From Actinomadura barringtoniae (GTDB lineage Bacteria > Actinomycetota > Actinomycetes > Streptosporangiales > Streptosporangiaceae): a stretch of 64,000 bases of DNA. Each line of letters starts with the position of its first letter. The stretch's first letter is position 1. The translations under genes and the position numbers were made by a program. Shown in pieces: positions 15,823 to 24,495 of this stretch. Below the pieces are notes generated by a model. The model had not been told where the DNA came from and made no database searches. It saw only the letters and a list, made by a program, of their open reading frames with translations. The stretch covers positions 372,001-436,000 of the forward strand of contig NZ_JAGEOJ010000001.1 in assembly GCF_017573505.1 (NCBI RefSeq), in the 5' to 3' direction.

Positions 15823-18302
15823 CGGGCGACCTCGAGGTTGTACGTGGCCTGGTAGAGCTGGACGGGTGTGGTCTCGTCGGGGATGCCCGCCGAGTCGAGG
15901 GCCTGCCCGAAGCGCAGCCCCTCCTCGTCGAAGAGCATGCCGATGCGGCTGCGCAGGTCGGCGCGCGCCTTGGCGCCCATGCCGCGCAGCGACTCGGCGC
16001 CGAACAGCGCCTTCAGCAGCCGCTGCGGAACGGCGCTGGTACCGCCCTCGACGTTGACGTCGGAGGTGCCGTAGCCGAGCAGCCCGATCATGAGGACGAG
16101 CGACAGCGCCTCCTCGTCGAACGAGACGAGCTTGGCGACCGAACGTTTCGTGACGCCCTCAGTGCGGATGAGCTCCTGCACGTGGTCCTGCCAGGAGCTG
16201 ACCGCGCGCGTGACGCGGCGGGACAGCTCCGGGGAGACGTGGCCGAGGTTGGCGGCCGGGCCCGCGATGACCTTGGCCCCGGCCGGGTGCGCGCGCCATC
16301 GAACGATGACCTGCTCCGCGGCGTGCTCGGCGGAGGCCATGATCAGCGACTCCAGGCCGCTGCGCAGCGAGCTCTTCAGCGCCCGGACGCGGGCGGGGCT
16401 GCGCCGGCGGCGGCTCGACCGGCGCCCGACGAGGCCCGACCTGCCGCGCTGAACGTGCAGCGCCCGCAGCAGGTCACCCGTTCCGGCGAAGTCCTGCCAG
16501 CGCGCCAGCACCTCGCCGCGCAACAGCGAACCGTTGCGGGTGGCCTCGTCCAGCTCGGCGAGGGCGGTGCCGTACGCGCCCTCGACCTCGCGGGCCAGCT
16601 CGCCGCGCTGCTCGACCTGGACCTCGACCTTCTTGGCCAGCTCGGGAACGCGGATGCGCAGGCTGTCCAGCACGCCCGCGAGCGTCTCGCCGATCACGAC
16701 GTCGCGGTCCTCGGCGTTCTCGGCGACCCCGACCAGCCAGGCGCGGACGTCCTCGGCGGCCTCCTCGGGCAGCCGGCTGTCCTCGATCCTGGTCTCGGGG
16801 ATCGTGAAGCGGCGCGCGTCGCCGACGCCGTTCTCGGTGAGCATGTCGGCGAAGTGGTCGACGACCTCCGAGCCCGCGCCCTGCGGCACCCGCGACAGCA
16901 CGACCCCGATCGTCGCGCCGTTCTCCTTGGCGCGCTGGAGCATCTGCCAGACCTGCGCGTCGGCGTAGCGGGCGGCCGTCGTGACGCACAGCCAGAGGTC
17001 GGCCGCGGCCATCAGCTTGGTGGCGAACTCGAAGTGGTCCTCGAAGACCGAGTCGAAGTCCGGGCTGTCCAGCAGCGCCAGGCCGGGCGGGATGTTCTCG
17101 CTCGGGATGATCACCAGCTGGTCGCCCGCGATGGCGTCCGGCGCCGGCCCGCGTACGCGGCCCATGCCGGGCAGCAGCGGCCCCTCGAGGAAGTAGTCGG
17201 CGTGGTCGGGGTGGCACACCAGGATCGGGCTACTGGTCGTCGGCCGCAGCACGCCGGTGGCGCTGACGCGCGCCCCGACGAGCGTGTTGACCAGCGTGGA
17301 CTTGCCCGCGCCGGTGGAACCGCCGAGCACCACGAGCATCGGCGTCGCCGCCGCCTCGATGCGCGGCAGCACGTAGTCGTCGAGCTGCGCCTTGATGTCG
17401 TCCCGGTCCGTACGCGCCTCGTCCGCGCCCGGCACGTCCAGCACGAACTCGAACGCGCCCAGCTGGTCGCGCAGCCCGGTCAGCGCCCGGATCAGCTCGC
17501 CGCGGTGAACGGGGCCCGGCGCCTGGGCGGGCTTCCCTTGAGCAGGCTTGCCTTGAGCGGACTTGCCCTGAGCGGGCTGCTCCTGGGGAGGCTTCCCTTG
17601 GGCGGGTCTGCCTTGGGCGGGCTTGCCTTCGGCAGGCTTGCCTTGGGAGGGCTTGCCTTCGGCAGGCTTCCCTGAGGCGGGCTTGCCGGACAGGGCCTCG
17701 GTCTGGGTCAGGTCCACCGCTCCCCGAGCGGGAGTCTGGTCGCCTTCCCCGGCTCGATCGCTGGACACAGAACGCTCGTTCCCAGCGCGCGCCGCGCCAT
17801 GCCTCCCCCGCGCACCCGACCTCTTCCCGGCCGGGGGCGTGGGAGTGGACGGGGATGTCGCGGCGGACGGGGACGTCGGGGTGGGCTCGGTAGATGCGGC
17901 GGCCGGACTCGCCTGGTCGGCGGGGGTGGGCCGGTCGGTCGAGGCGGAGGCGTCGGCTGGCGCGGACGCGCTGCGCTCATTGGTCCTGTTCGCGTCGGAC
18001 ACTGGACCTTCGCTGGATTCGGCGGGGGCGGGGGGCACGGCCTGGTGGGTGGTTCGGCCGGTGGTATCGGGAGCGGGGGTGCCGGCCTGGGCGGGCTCGG
18101 CCTGCGCGTTCTCGGGTTCGGTGCTCGATTCGGCGGCGCCGAACGCGCCGGGCGCACCGGCCACAGGCGGGGTGCCGGTCGCGGGCGAGGCACCGGCTGC
18201 GCTGCCGGTCGCGGGCGTGGTCTTGCGGGGGGCCGCACCGCCCTCAGGACCGGCGCCCGCCTCCTCGTCGTGGACCGCGCTCTGCTCAGCCGGGGGTGTC
18301 AC
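15819..18302 (-). CDS. Dynamin-like GTPase with a long disordered, repeat-bearing N terminus (DynA-like)
   Basis: The 827-residue protein starts at GTG 18302, overlapping the cobA/cysG-type gene stop (GTGA). Residues 1 to ~270 are disordered: a Pro/Ala/Ser/Thr segment, then about eleven tandem pentapeptides of type QGKPA. The GTPase domain follows with VVLGGSTGAGKSTLVNTL, ALLDSPDFDSV and a helical C-terminal stalk region. I see a short hydrophobic stretch (ALSLVLMIGLLGYG) near residue 755 that may insert in membrane. Together with the next gene it looks like a two-component dynamin system for membrane remodelling at septa. The long N-terminal extension is unusual for this family. Confidence 0.75.
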   Translation of the reverse strand: MTPPAEQSAVHDEEAGAGPEGGAAPRKTTPATGSAAGASPATGTPPVAGAPGAFGAAESSTEPENAQAEPAQAGTPAPDTTGRTTHQAVPPAPAESSEGPVSDANRTNERSASAPADASASTDRPTPADQASPAAASTEPTPTSPSAATSPSTPTPPAGKRSGARGRHGAARAGNERSVSSDRAGEGDQTPARGAVDLTQTEALSGKPASGKPAEGKPSQGKPAEGKPAQGRPAQGKPPQEQPAQGKSAQGKPAQGKPAQAPGPVHRGELIRALTGLRDQLGAFEFVLDVPGADEARTDRDDIKAQLDDYVLPRIEAAATPMLVVLGGSTGAGKSTLVNTLVGARVSATGVLRPTTSSPILVCHPDHADYFLEGPLLPGMGRVRGPAPDAIAGDQLVIIPSENIPPGLALLDSPDFDSVFEDHFEFATKLMAAADLWLCVTTAARYADAQVWQMLQRAKENGATIGVVLSRVPQGAGSEVVDHFADMLTENGVGDARRFTIPETRIEDSRLPEEAAEDVRAWLVGVAENAEDRDVVIGETLAGVLDSLRIRVPELAKKVEVQVEQRGELAREVEGAYGTALAELDEATRNGSLLRGEVLARWQDFAGTGDLLRALHVQRGRSGLVGRRSSRRRRSPARVRALKSSLRSGLESLIMASAEHAAEQVIVRWRAHPAGAKVIAGPAANLGHVSPELSRRVTRAVSSWQDHVQELIRTEGVTKRSVAKLVSFDEEALSLVLMIGLLGYGTSDVNVEGGTSAVPQRLLKALFGAESLRGMGAKARADLRSRIGMLFDEEGLRFGQALDSAGIPDETTPVQLYQATYNLEVAR

Positions 18303-19537
18303 GGATCCCGTCCCATGTCCGCTCGAATCATGTCGATCTCTCGTGCCACGTTCACCACGTCGCCCACGACCACGATCGCCGGGGGCCGGACTCCGGCGGC
18401 CGCCATCTTCTCGACCACCGTGCTCAGGGTGGCCGTCAGCGCCTGCTGGCCCGGGAGGGTGCCGTCCTGGACAACGGCCACCGGCGTGTCAGACGAACGA
18501 CCATAGCGCATGAGGGTGTCGGCGATGAGTCCCATGCGTTCCACCGCCATGAGCAGCACGAGAGTGCCTTCGGAACGCCCGAGCGCCTGCCAGTCGACGG
18601 TCGACGCGGGGGTGTCGGGAGCGATGTGCGCCGAGACCACATGGAAGTCCTGCGCGACGCCCCGGTGGGTGACCGGGATGCCCGCCGCGGAAGGCACGGC
18701 GACGGCGCTGGTGATGCCCGGAACGACGGTCACCGGGATGCCGTGCCTGGCGCAGTGCAGCACCTCTTCGGCGCCGCGCCCGAACACGAACGGGTCGCCG
18801 CCCTTCAGCCGCACCACGAACTTGCCCTGGCTGGCGTGCTCGACCAGGTACTCGTTGATGCGCTCCTGGGTGACCGTACGGCCGTACGGGATCTTGGCGG
18901 CGTCGATCACCTCGACGTCGGCGGGCAGCTCGTCCAGCAGGAGCCGGGGCGCGAGCCGGTCGGTGACCACGACGTCGGCCTGCGCCAGCAACTGCCGCCC
19001 GCGAACGGTGATCAAGGCGGGGTCGCCGGGGCCGCCGCCGACCAGGGCCACGCCGGTGGGCTTGTGCCGGGAGTGCCGGGCCTCCAGCGTCGCGTCGCGC
19101 AGCCCGTCCACCACGGCGTCGCGGATCCCGGCGGCGCGGCGCGGGTCGCCGCCGGCGAGCACGCCGACGGTCGTCTCCCCCACCTGCCCGCTGGCCGGGG
19201 TCCAGGCGGCGGAGGCGTCGGCGTCGTCCGCCCGTACGCACCAGATCCGGTCCGCCTCGGCCTCGGCGGCCACGGCGGCGTTGACCTTCTGATCATCGCT
19301 GACCGCCTGAACGAGCCAGGCGCCCGCGCAGTCGCCCTTGGCGTACGGCCGCTGCAGCCAGCTCACCCTGCCGTCGTTGATCAGGTCCTCGAGCGAGGGC
19401 GTGACCTCGGGCGCGACGAGAACGACCTCGGCGCCGGCCGCCAGCAGGGCGGGCACGCGGCGCTGGGCCACTCGGCCGCCGCCGACGACCAGGACGCGGC
19501 GCCCGCTGAGTCGCAGGCCAAGCAGGTACGGAGGCAA
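18299..19537 (-). CDS. cobA: Siroheme-synthase-like fusion: precorrin-2 dehydrogenase plus uroporphyrinogen-III C-methyltransferase
   Basis: Residues 1-150 form the NAD-binding dehydrogenase/ferrochelatase module (RRVLVVGGGRVAQRRVPALL). The rest is the SUMT methyltransferase: VALVGGGPGDPALITVRG, then VRLKGGDPFVFGRGAEE and VVPGITSAVAVPSAAGIPVT. The enzyme converts uroporphyrinogen III to precorrin-2 with two SAM, the entry point to siroheme and cobalamin, and may oxidise it to sirohydrochlorin. The start is a TTG (19537) behind GAGAG; the frame begins MPPYLLGLRLSGR, as expected for the family. CysG is an equally valid name. It is translationally coupled to the dynamin-like pair downstream. Confidence 0.92.
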   Translation of the reverse strand: MPPYLLGLRLSGRRVLVVGGGRVAQRRVPALLAAGAEVVLVAPEVTPSLEDLINDGRVSWLQRPYAKGDCAGAWLVQAVSDDQKVNAAVAAEAEADRIWCVRADDADASAAWTPASGQVGETTVGVLAGGDPRRAAGIRDAVVDGLRDATLEARHSRHKPTGVALVGGGPGDPALITVRGRQLLAQADVVVTDRLAPRLLLDELPADVEVIDAAKIPYGRTVTQERINEYLVEHASQGKFVVRLKGGDPFVFGRGAEEVLHCARHGIPVTVVPGITSAVAVPSAAGIPVTHRGVAQDFHVVSAHIAPDTPASTVDWQALGRSEGTLVLLMAVERMGLIADTLMRYGRSSDTPVAVVQDGTLPGQQALTATLSTVVEKMAAAGVRPPAIVVVGDVVNVAREIDMIRADMGRDP

Positions 19538-19669
19538 CTCGTTCTCTCGATCAGGACGCTGGTGACTGACATGTGCCTTTGCGGACTAAAGGTACCGGGG
19601 TTGCTGAGCTCTTGGAGAGGGCTCACGCCCAGTCGATAGCCGAGCGTGACTCAGACCGTGATCTCTGCG

Positions 19670-21742
19670 TTACTCGGGCCCCTCCTGTTTACCGCTCACG
19701 CCGGCCGAATCGAAGGTCGCCACCTCGTGCAGAACGCGTACCGCGCCCTGGACCAGCGGCAATGCCAGCAGGGCCCCGGTCCCCTCGCCCAGCCGCAGTT
19801 CAAGATCGACCAAGGGCCTCAACCCCAGATGCTCGACCGCCGCCGCGTGCCCGGGCTCGGCCGAACGGTGCCCCGCCACGCACGCGCCCAGCGCGTCCGG
19901 GCACAGCGCCGCCGCCACCAGGGCCGCCGCCCCGGCGATCACCCCGTCCAGCACCACCGGCACCCGCAACGCCGCCCCGCCGAGAATGAACCCCGCCAAC
20001 GCCGCATGCTCAAGCCCCCCGACCCCCGCCAAAACCTCCATCGGCCCCCGCCCGCCCTCGGGGAGGAGGGCGTTGCGGTGGAGGGCCGTGCGGACGATGT
20101 CGATCTTGTGGGCGTGGGTGGCGTCGTCGATGCCGGTGCCGCGGCCGGTGACGCGTTCGGGCGGCAGGCCGGTGAACGCGGAGATCAACGCGGCGGAGGC
20201 GGTGGTGTTGGCGATGCCCATGTCGCCGGTGATCAGGCAGCGGGCGCCCGCCGACACCAGGTCGCGGGCGACCTCGATGCCGGTCTCGACGGCCTGCCGG
20301 GCCTGCTCGGCGGTCATCGCGGGGCCCTCGGTCATGTCGGCGGTGCCGGGGGCGACCTTGCGCGGCAGCAGGCCGGGGGCCTCGGGCAGCGGACTTGCGA
20401 CGCCGATGTCCACGACCGTGACCTCGGCTCCGACCTGCCCGGCGAACGCGTTCACCACGGCGCCGCCGGCCAGGAAGTTGGCAACCATCTGAGCGGTGAC
20501 CTCTTGTGGCCATGGCGTCACGCCCTGTGCGTGCACGCCGTGATCGGCCGCGAAGATCGCGACGGCGGCGGGCTCGGGCAGCGGCGGCGGGGAGATCGCG
20601 GCGAGCCCGGCGAGCTGGACCGACACCTCCTCCAGGACGCCGAGCGCGCCCGGCGGCTTGGTGAGCCGGGCCTGGTGGTCGCGGGCGTCCCGCATCGCGG
20701 CCTCGTCCAGCGGCTGGATCGCGGCGATGGTCTGCTCGATCAGGTTCACCGGTGCCTCCCCGGGTAGGTGACGTCGCCCGTACGTCTCATCGTGGACCGC
20801 CCAGGCCAGCGGGCGGCGGCGGGCCCAGCCGCTCAGCGCCAGCTCGGGCGCGGTCGCGAACTCGCGTACGTGCCCCAGGCACAGGTACGCGACGACCTCC
20901 AGATGGGCTGGCAGGCCCAGTTCGGCGGCCAGTTCGCGTTCGTCGAAGAAGCTCACCCAGCCGACGCCGAGGCCCTCGGCGCGGGCGGCGAGCCAGAGGT
21001 TCTCGACGGCGCAGGCCACCGAGTAGGGCGCGGTCTGCGGCTGGCTGCGCCGGCCGAGCGGGTTGCGGCCGCCGCGCGAGGGGTCGCAGGTGACCGCGAT
21101 GTTGATCGGCGCCTCGACGATCGCCTCGATCTTGAGCCGGTCGAAGCGCGCCGCGCGCGGCCAGGTGAGGGAGGCGGCGTACGCGTCGCGCTGCCGTTCG
21201 GCCAGCCCGCGCACGCGCTTCCGCCGGGCCGGATCCCGGATGATCAGGAAGTCCCACGGCTGGGTCAGCCCGACCGACGGCGCCCGATGGGCCGCCTCCA
21301 GCACCCGTACGAGCGCCGCGTCGTCCACCGGATCGCCCACGAACCCGTTCCGCACGTCCCGCCGCTCAGCGATCGCCCGATAAACCGCCGCCCGCTCAGC
21401 GTCCGCGAACGGCGGTGCGGGCTTCGGGCGCTCGGCGGCTGCGAAGGGCTGGGCGTGCGCAGGTCGTTCGACGTCCGCGGAAGGCTGCGGGGGCGCCGGC
21501 CGTCCGGCGTCGGCGGATGGCGGCGCGGGCGTCGGGCGTTCGGCGGCCGAGGAAGGCGGTGCGAGCGTCGGGCGTTCGGCGGCCGTGGAAGGCGGTGCGG
21601 GCGTCGGATCGGCTGGCGGTGCGGACGCCGGTCGGCCGGCATCGGCGAGAAGCGGTGCGGGGGTCGGCTGCTCGCCTGGCTCGGGTGATGGTCCCGTGCC
21701 GGGCGCGGGGGGTTTGGGCGAGGGGTCGGGGGGCGGGGTCAT
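19670..21742 (-). CDS. BluB-CobT fusion: DMB synthase plus nicotinate-nucleotide:DMB phosphoribosyltransferase
   Basis: Residues ~1-120 are Pro/Ala-rich with 12-residue tandem units of form ERPTPAPPSADA. Residues ~120-330 are a BluB-type flavin-destructase domain (AERRDVRNGFVGDPVDD, SVGLTQPWDFLIIRDPA, GVGWVSFFDE), which makes 5,6-dimethylbenzimidazole from FMNH2. Residues ~340-690 are CobT (DHQARLTKPPGALG, FAADHGVHAQGVTPWP, TGDMGIANTT, GVGGLEHAALAGFIL), which activates that base as alpha-ribazole phosphate. Joining the two channels the lower ligand. I use ATG 21742, one base after the cobC stop. The stop is followed by a gap of about 130 bases before the cobA-type gene. Confidence 0.9.
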   Translation of the reverse strand: MTPPPDPSPKPPAPGTGPSPEPGEQPTPAPLLADAGRPASAPPADPTPAPPSTAAERPTLAPPSSAAERPTPAPPSADAGRPAPPQPSADVERPAHAQPFAAAERPKPAPPFADAERAAVYRAIAERRDVRNGFVGDPVDDAALVRVLEAAHRAPSVGLTQPWDFLIIRDPARRKRVRGLAERQRDAYAASLTWPRAARFDRLKIEAIVEAPINIAVTCDPSRGGRNPLGRRSQPQTAPYSVACAVENLWLAARAEGLGVGWVSFFDERELAAELGLPAHLEVVAYLCLGHVREFATAPELALSGWARRRPLAWAVHDETYGRRHLPGEAPVNLIEQTIAAIQPLDEAAMRDARDHQARLTKPPGALGVLEEVSVQLAGLAAISPPPLPEPAAVAIFAADHGVHAQGVTPWPQEVTAQMVANFLAGGAVVNAFAGQVGAEVTVVDIGVASPLPEAPGLLPRKVAPGTADMTEGPAMTAEQARQAVETGIEVARDLVSAGARCLITGDMGIANTTASAALISAFTGLPPERVTGRGTGIDDATHAHKIDIVRTALHRNALLPEGGRGPMEVLAGVGGLEHAALAGFILGGAALRVPVVLDGVIAGAAALVAAALCPDALGACVAGHRSAEPGHAAAVEHLGLRPLVDLELRLGEGTGALLALPLVQGAVRVLHEVATFDSAGVSGKQEGPE

Positions 21743-21743
21743 C

Positions 21744-22778
21744 TCAGATGCCGAGCTCACCGAGGACCTCTAGGAGCGCGTCGTTCGCGGGGCGGTCGCG
21801 GACCGCGATGCGCAGCCAGTCGGGGCCCAGGCCGGGGAAGGTGTCGCCGCGGCGGACGGCGTAGCCGCGCTGCCGCAGGAGGGCGCGTATGCCCAGGCCG
21901 TCGGGCACGCGTACGCAGAGGAACGACGCGCGCGAGCCGGGCACCACGTACAGGCCGCGGTGGGTGAGCTCGGCCACCAGGCGGTCGCGTTCGGCGGCCA
22001 GTTCGACCGCCCAGGCCGAGGCCTCGGCGACCGCGGCGGGCGAGCAGCAGGCCTCGATCGCGACGAGCGCGGGCGTGGAGACGGCCCACAGCGGCTGCGC
22101 GGCGGCCAGTTTCGTGACCAGGCTGGCCTCGGCGAGAAGGTAGCCGGCCCGCAGGCCCGCCAGGCCCCAGGTCTTGGTCAGGCTCCTGATCACCACCAGG
22201 CCCGGCCCCGGCACCCCGGCGAGGCTCTCCGGCTCGCCCGGCACGCAGTCCATGAACGCCTCGTCCACCACGACCGTGCGGCCCGGGCGGGCCAGCGCCG
22301 CCACGGCGGCCTCGGGATGCAGGACCGAGGTCGGGTTGGTCGGGTTGCCGATCATGACCAGGTCGGCGTCGTCGGGGATGGCGGCCGGGTCGAGGGTGAA
22401 GTCCTTGCCGAGGACGACGCGTTCCACCTCATGACCCGCGGCGCGCAGGGCGGCCTCGGGCTCGGTGAACTGCGGGTGCACCACCACCGCGCGGCGCGGC
22501 TCCAGCACGCGGGCCAGCAGCACGAACGCCTCGGCGGCGCCGGAGGTGAGCAGGACCTCCTCGACGGCGCGGTGATGCCTGCGTGCCACGGCCCGGCGGG
22601 CCGCTCCCGGGTCCGGGTACGCGGCGAGGTCGGCGATCGAGGTGCGCAGCCGTTCGGCCAGCCACTCGGGCGGCGCCGATGAACGCACGTTCACCGCGAA
22701 GTCGACGAGGCCGTCGTCGACCTCCGCGTCCCCGTGGTGCAGCAGGTCCACCTCGTCGGTCTGCTGCGGGTCGCTCAC
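21744..22778 (-). CDS. cobC: CobC-like PLP-dependent aminotransferase-fold enzyme (Rv2231c family)
   Basis: A 344-residue type I PLP enzyme. It contains LTSGAAEAFVLLARVL, the NPTNPT segment (MIGNPTNPTSV) and the Schiff-base lysine motif VIRSLTKTWGLAGLRAGYLL. In cobalamin synthesis this family supplies or attaches the (R)-1-amino-2-propanol phosphate linker, as the threonine-phosphate decarboxylase CobD of Salmonella or CobC of Pseudomonas. The GTG start follows GAAGGGGG. The gene sits between cbiX and the bluB-cobT fusion, consistent with nucleotide-loop assembly. Confidence 0.88.
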   Translation of the reverse strand: MSDPQQTDEVDLLHHGDAEVDDGLVDFAVNVRSSAPPEWLAERLRTSIADLAAYPDPGAARRAVARRHHRAVEEVLLTSGAAEAFVLLARVLEPRRAVVVHPQFTEPEAALRAAGHEVERVVLGKDFTLDPAAIPDDADLVMIGNPTNPTSVLHPEAAVAALARPGRTVVVDEAFMDCVPGEPESLAGVPGPGLVVIRSLTKTWGLAGLRAGYLLAEASLVTKLAAAQPLWAVSTPALVAIEACCSPAAVAEASAWAVELAAERDRLVAELTHRGLYVVPGSRASFLCVRVPDGLGIRALLRQRGYAVRRGDTFPGLGPDWLRIAVRDRPANDALLEVLGELGI

Positions 22779-22859
22779 TTCGGTCCCCCTTCATCGTCGG
22801 TGCTCTGACCTGTGCCGCCCGCGGCGCGAGGGGGGATGTGCGCCTCGTAGTACAACGGT

Positions 22860-23795
22860 TCAGTGGGCATGAACGTGCCCATGGCCATGCCCGTGACCTG
22901 CGGGGTCGTCGGGGTGATGGTGCGGCGTCTGGGGTGCTCCCACCCGGTCCTCGAAGCCTGGCATGGCGATCCGGTAGACGCAGGTGTCGCAGTTCATGCG
23001 GATGTCGCCGGCGAGGGCCTCTTCGTAGCGTTCGGCCACGAGATCGGCCAGGCCGTCGCAGTCCCCGATCACCTCGGCGCAGCGCACGTCGAGCCCGGGA
23101 TGGGATCCCGCGTACGCCGCCGCCTCGGCCACGACCCGGTCCGGCAGCACGCCCGAGAACAGGAAGTACGGCAGGACGATGATCCGCTGGGCTCCCAGGA
23201 GCCGGCAGCGTTCAAGTCCCTCGGCGACGCTCGGCCGCGCCAGCGAGATGAACGCCGTCTCCACGGTCGCCAGCCCCGGCCCCTGCTCCGGCCCGGACGC
23301 TCCGCGCCCCTCCCAGAGCAGCCGAGCGACCTTGTGCACCTCGGCGTTCGCGTCCGGATCCGTGGATCCCCGGCCCACCAGCAACACCGCCGTTCCGCCA
23401 GACCCGGCGGGCCGCGGGTGGGGGATGTCGGCTTCCAGGGCGGTGGTGAGGCGTTCGGCTAGGAGGCGCAGCAGGGTGGGGTGCGGGCCTAGCGGGCGGC
23501 CGTAGTTGTACGAGAGGCCGGGGTGGCGGACCAGCTCGCGCGCCATGGCGCCGGGGATGTCGCCCTTGCCGTGGCCCGCGCCGACCAGGACCAGGGGTAC
23601 GGCGGCCAGATGGCGGTGGCCGGAGGCGTACAGGGCGGCTACGGCCTCGGTCAGCGGCGGGGGCGAGAGTTCGATGAAGCCGCCCGCCACCTCGACGGGC
23701 ATCCGTCGGCCCAGCCGTTCGATGAAGCGGGTGAAGTCGGCGACGCCGGCCTCGTCCCGCGTGCCGTGGCCGACCACCAGCAATGGCGGCTTCAC
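22860..23795 (-). CDS. cbiX: Sirohydrochlorin cobaltochelatase CbiX, two-domain form with a His-rich tail
   Basis: GTG 23795 overlaps the cobH stop (GTGA) behind GAGGAG. The 311-residue protein has two chelatase domains. The first carries LLVVGHGTRDEAG with the active-site His; the second begins VLLVGRGSTDPDA and lacks that His. Between them is VLVGAGHGKGDIPG. The C terminus ends in a histidine-rich run with alternating Gly-His, suitable for holding cobalt before insertion. CbiX inserts Co(II) into sirohydrochlorin at the start of the early-cobalt (anaerobic) route. The sequence DIRMNCDTCVYRIAMPGFED before the tail supplies two further Cys. Confidence 0.92.
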   Translation of the reverse strand: MKPPLLVVGHGTRDEAGVADFTRFIERLGRRMPVEVAGGFIELSPPPLTEAVAALYASGHRHLAAVPLVLVGAGHGKGDIPGAMARELVRHPGLSYNYGRPLGPHPTLLRLLAERLTTALEADIPHPRPAGSGGTAVLLVGRGSTDPDANAEVHKVARLLWEGRGASGPEQGPGLATVETAFISLARPSVAEGLERCRLLGAQRIIVLPYFLFSGVLPDRVVAEAAAYAGSHPGLDVRCAEVIGDCDGLADLVAERYEEALAGDIRMNCDTCVYRIAMPGFEDRVGAPQTPHHHPDDPAGHGHGHGHVHAH

Positions 23796-24391
23796 CGGAC
23801 ACCACTCTCCTCGTAATACAGCAGCGCGTTGCAGGCGGCCGCGGCGACCGCCGAGCCGCCCTTCTCGGTGTAGTTGCTGAGCTGGGGCAGGCCGCTGGAA
23901 CGCAGGGCCTCCTTGGACTCGGCCGCGCCGACGAAGCCGACCGGGAGCCCGATGACCAGCGACGGCCTGACCTTCTGCGCGATGAGCTCGAACAGCGCGG
24001 TCGGCGCGCAGCCGACCACCCACACCGCGCCCGGCCCCACCTCGGAGTACGACAGGCGGATGGCGGCGGCGGAACGGGTGATCCCGGCGGCCTTGGCCAG
24101 GCGGGCGGCGGCCGGGTCGTTGATGTGGCACATCGTCTCGCGGGCGGTGATCCCGGCGGCGACCATCTCGACGTCGGTGACGATCGGGGCGCCGTCGCGC
24201 AGCGCCGCCCAGCCCGACTTGAGGAACTCCTCCTTGGTCACCAGGTCGACCGCGTACTCCAGGTCGGCGCTGGAGTGGATCACCCGTTCGGCGACCGCGC
24301 GCCACAGCGGCGGCATCGGGGTCAGGTCGACGCGGGAGCGCAGGATCTCGTACGACCGCACCTCGATCGGGTGGGGTTGGCGAAAACTCAT
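23792..24391 (-). CDS. cobH: Precorrin-8X methylmutase CobH/CbiC
   Basis: ATG 24391 follows GAGGAG and overlaps the stop of the small ferredoxin-like ORF. The 199-residue length is typical. Conserved features include PHPIEVRSYEILRSRV, the ETMCHIND segment with the histidine used for methyl migration, and VGCAPTALFELI and VIGLPVGFVGAAESK. The enzyme moves the C11 methyl group to C12 to give hydrogenobyrinic or cobyrinic acid. It is coupled to cbiX downstream. Confidence 0.94.
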   Translation of the reverse strand: MSFRQPHPIEVRSYEILRSRVDLTPMPPLWRAVAERVIHSSADLEYAVDLVTKEEFLKSGWAALRDGAPIVTDVEMVAAGITARETMCHINDPAAARLAKAAGITRSAAAIRLSYSEVGPGAVWVVGCAPTALFELIAQKVRPSLVIGLPVGFVGAAESKEALRSSGLPQLSNYTEKGGSAVAAAACNALLYYEESGVR

Positions 24392-24495
24392 GCACTCTCC
24401 TCGATCGCGTCCACGGGGCACACCTCGATGCGCTCGCCACACCGCTCGGTGACAATCACCTTCAGGTTTTCATGCGCCATGGAGGTTATGCCCAT
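24388..24495 (-). CDS. 35-residue ferredoxin-like micro-ORF between cbiG-cobJ and cobH
   Basis: The frame from ATG 24495 has GGGGG five bases upstream and reads MGITSMAHENLKVIVTERCG, then ERIEVCPVDAIEESA. ATG 24480 is an alternative without a ribosome site. The stop overlaps the cobH ATG, and the start overlaps the end of the cbiG-cobJ gene. The ending CPVDAIEE matches the last cysteine motif of 4Fe-4S ferredoxins, but only two cysteines are present and the rest of the ferredoxin is missing. It may be a truncated ferredoxin, a small cobalt or Fe-S chaperone, or merely a coupling ORF. Confidence 0.55.
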   Translation of the reverse strand: MGITSMAHENLKVIVTERCGERIEVCPVDAIEESA

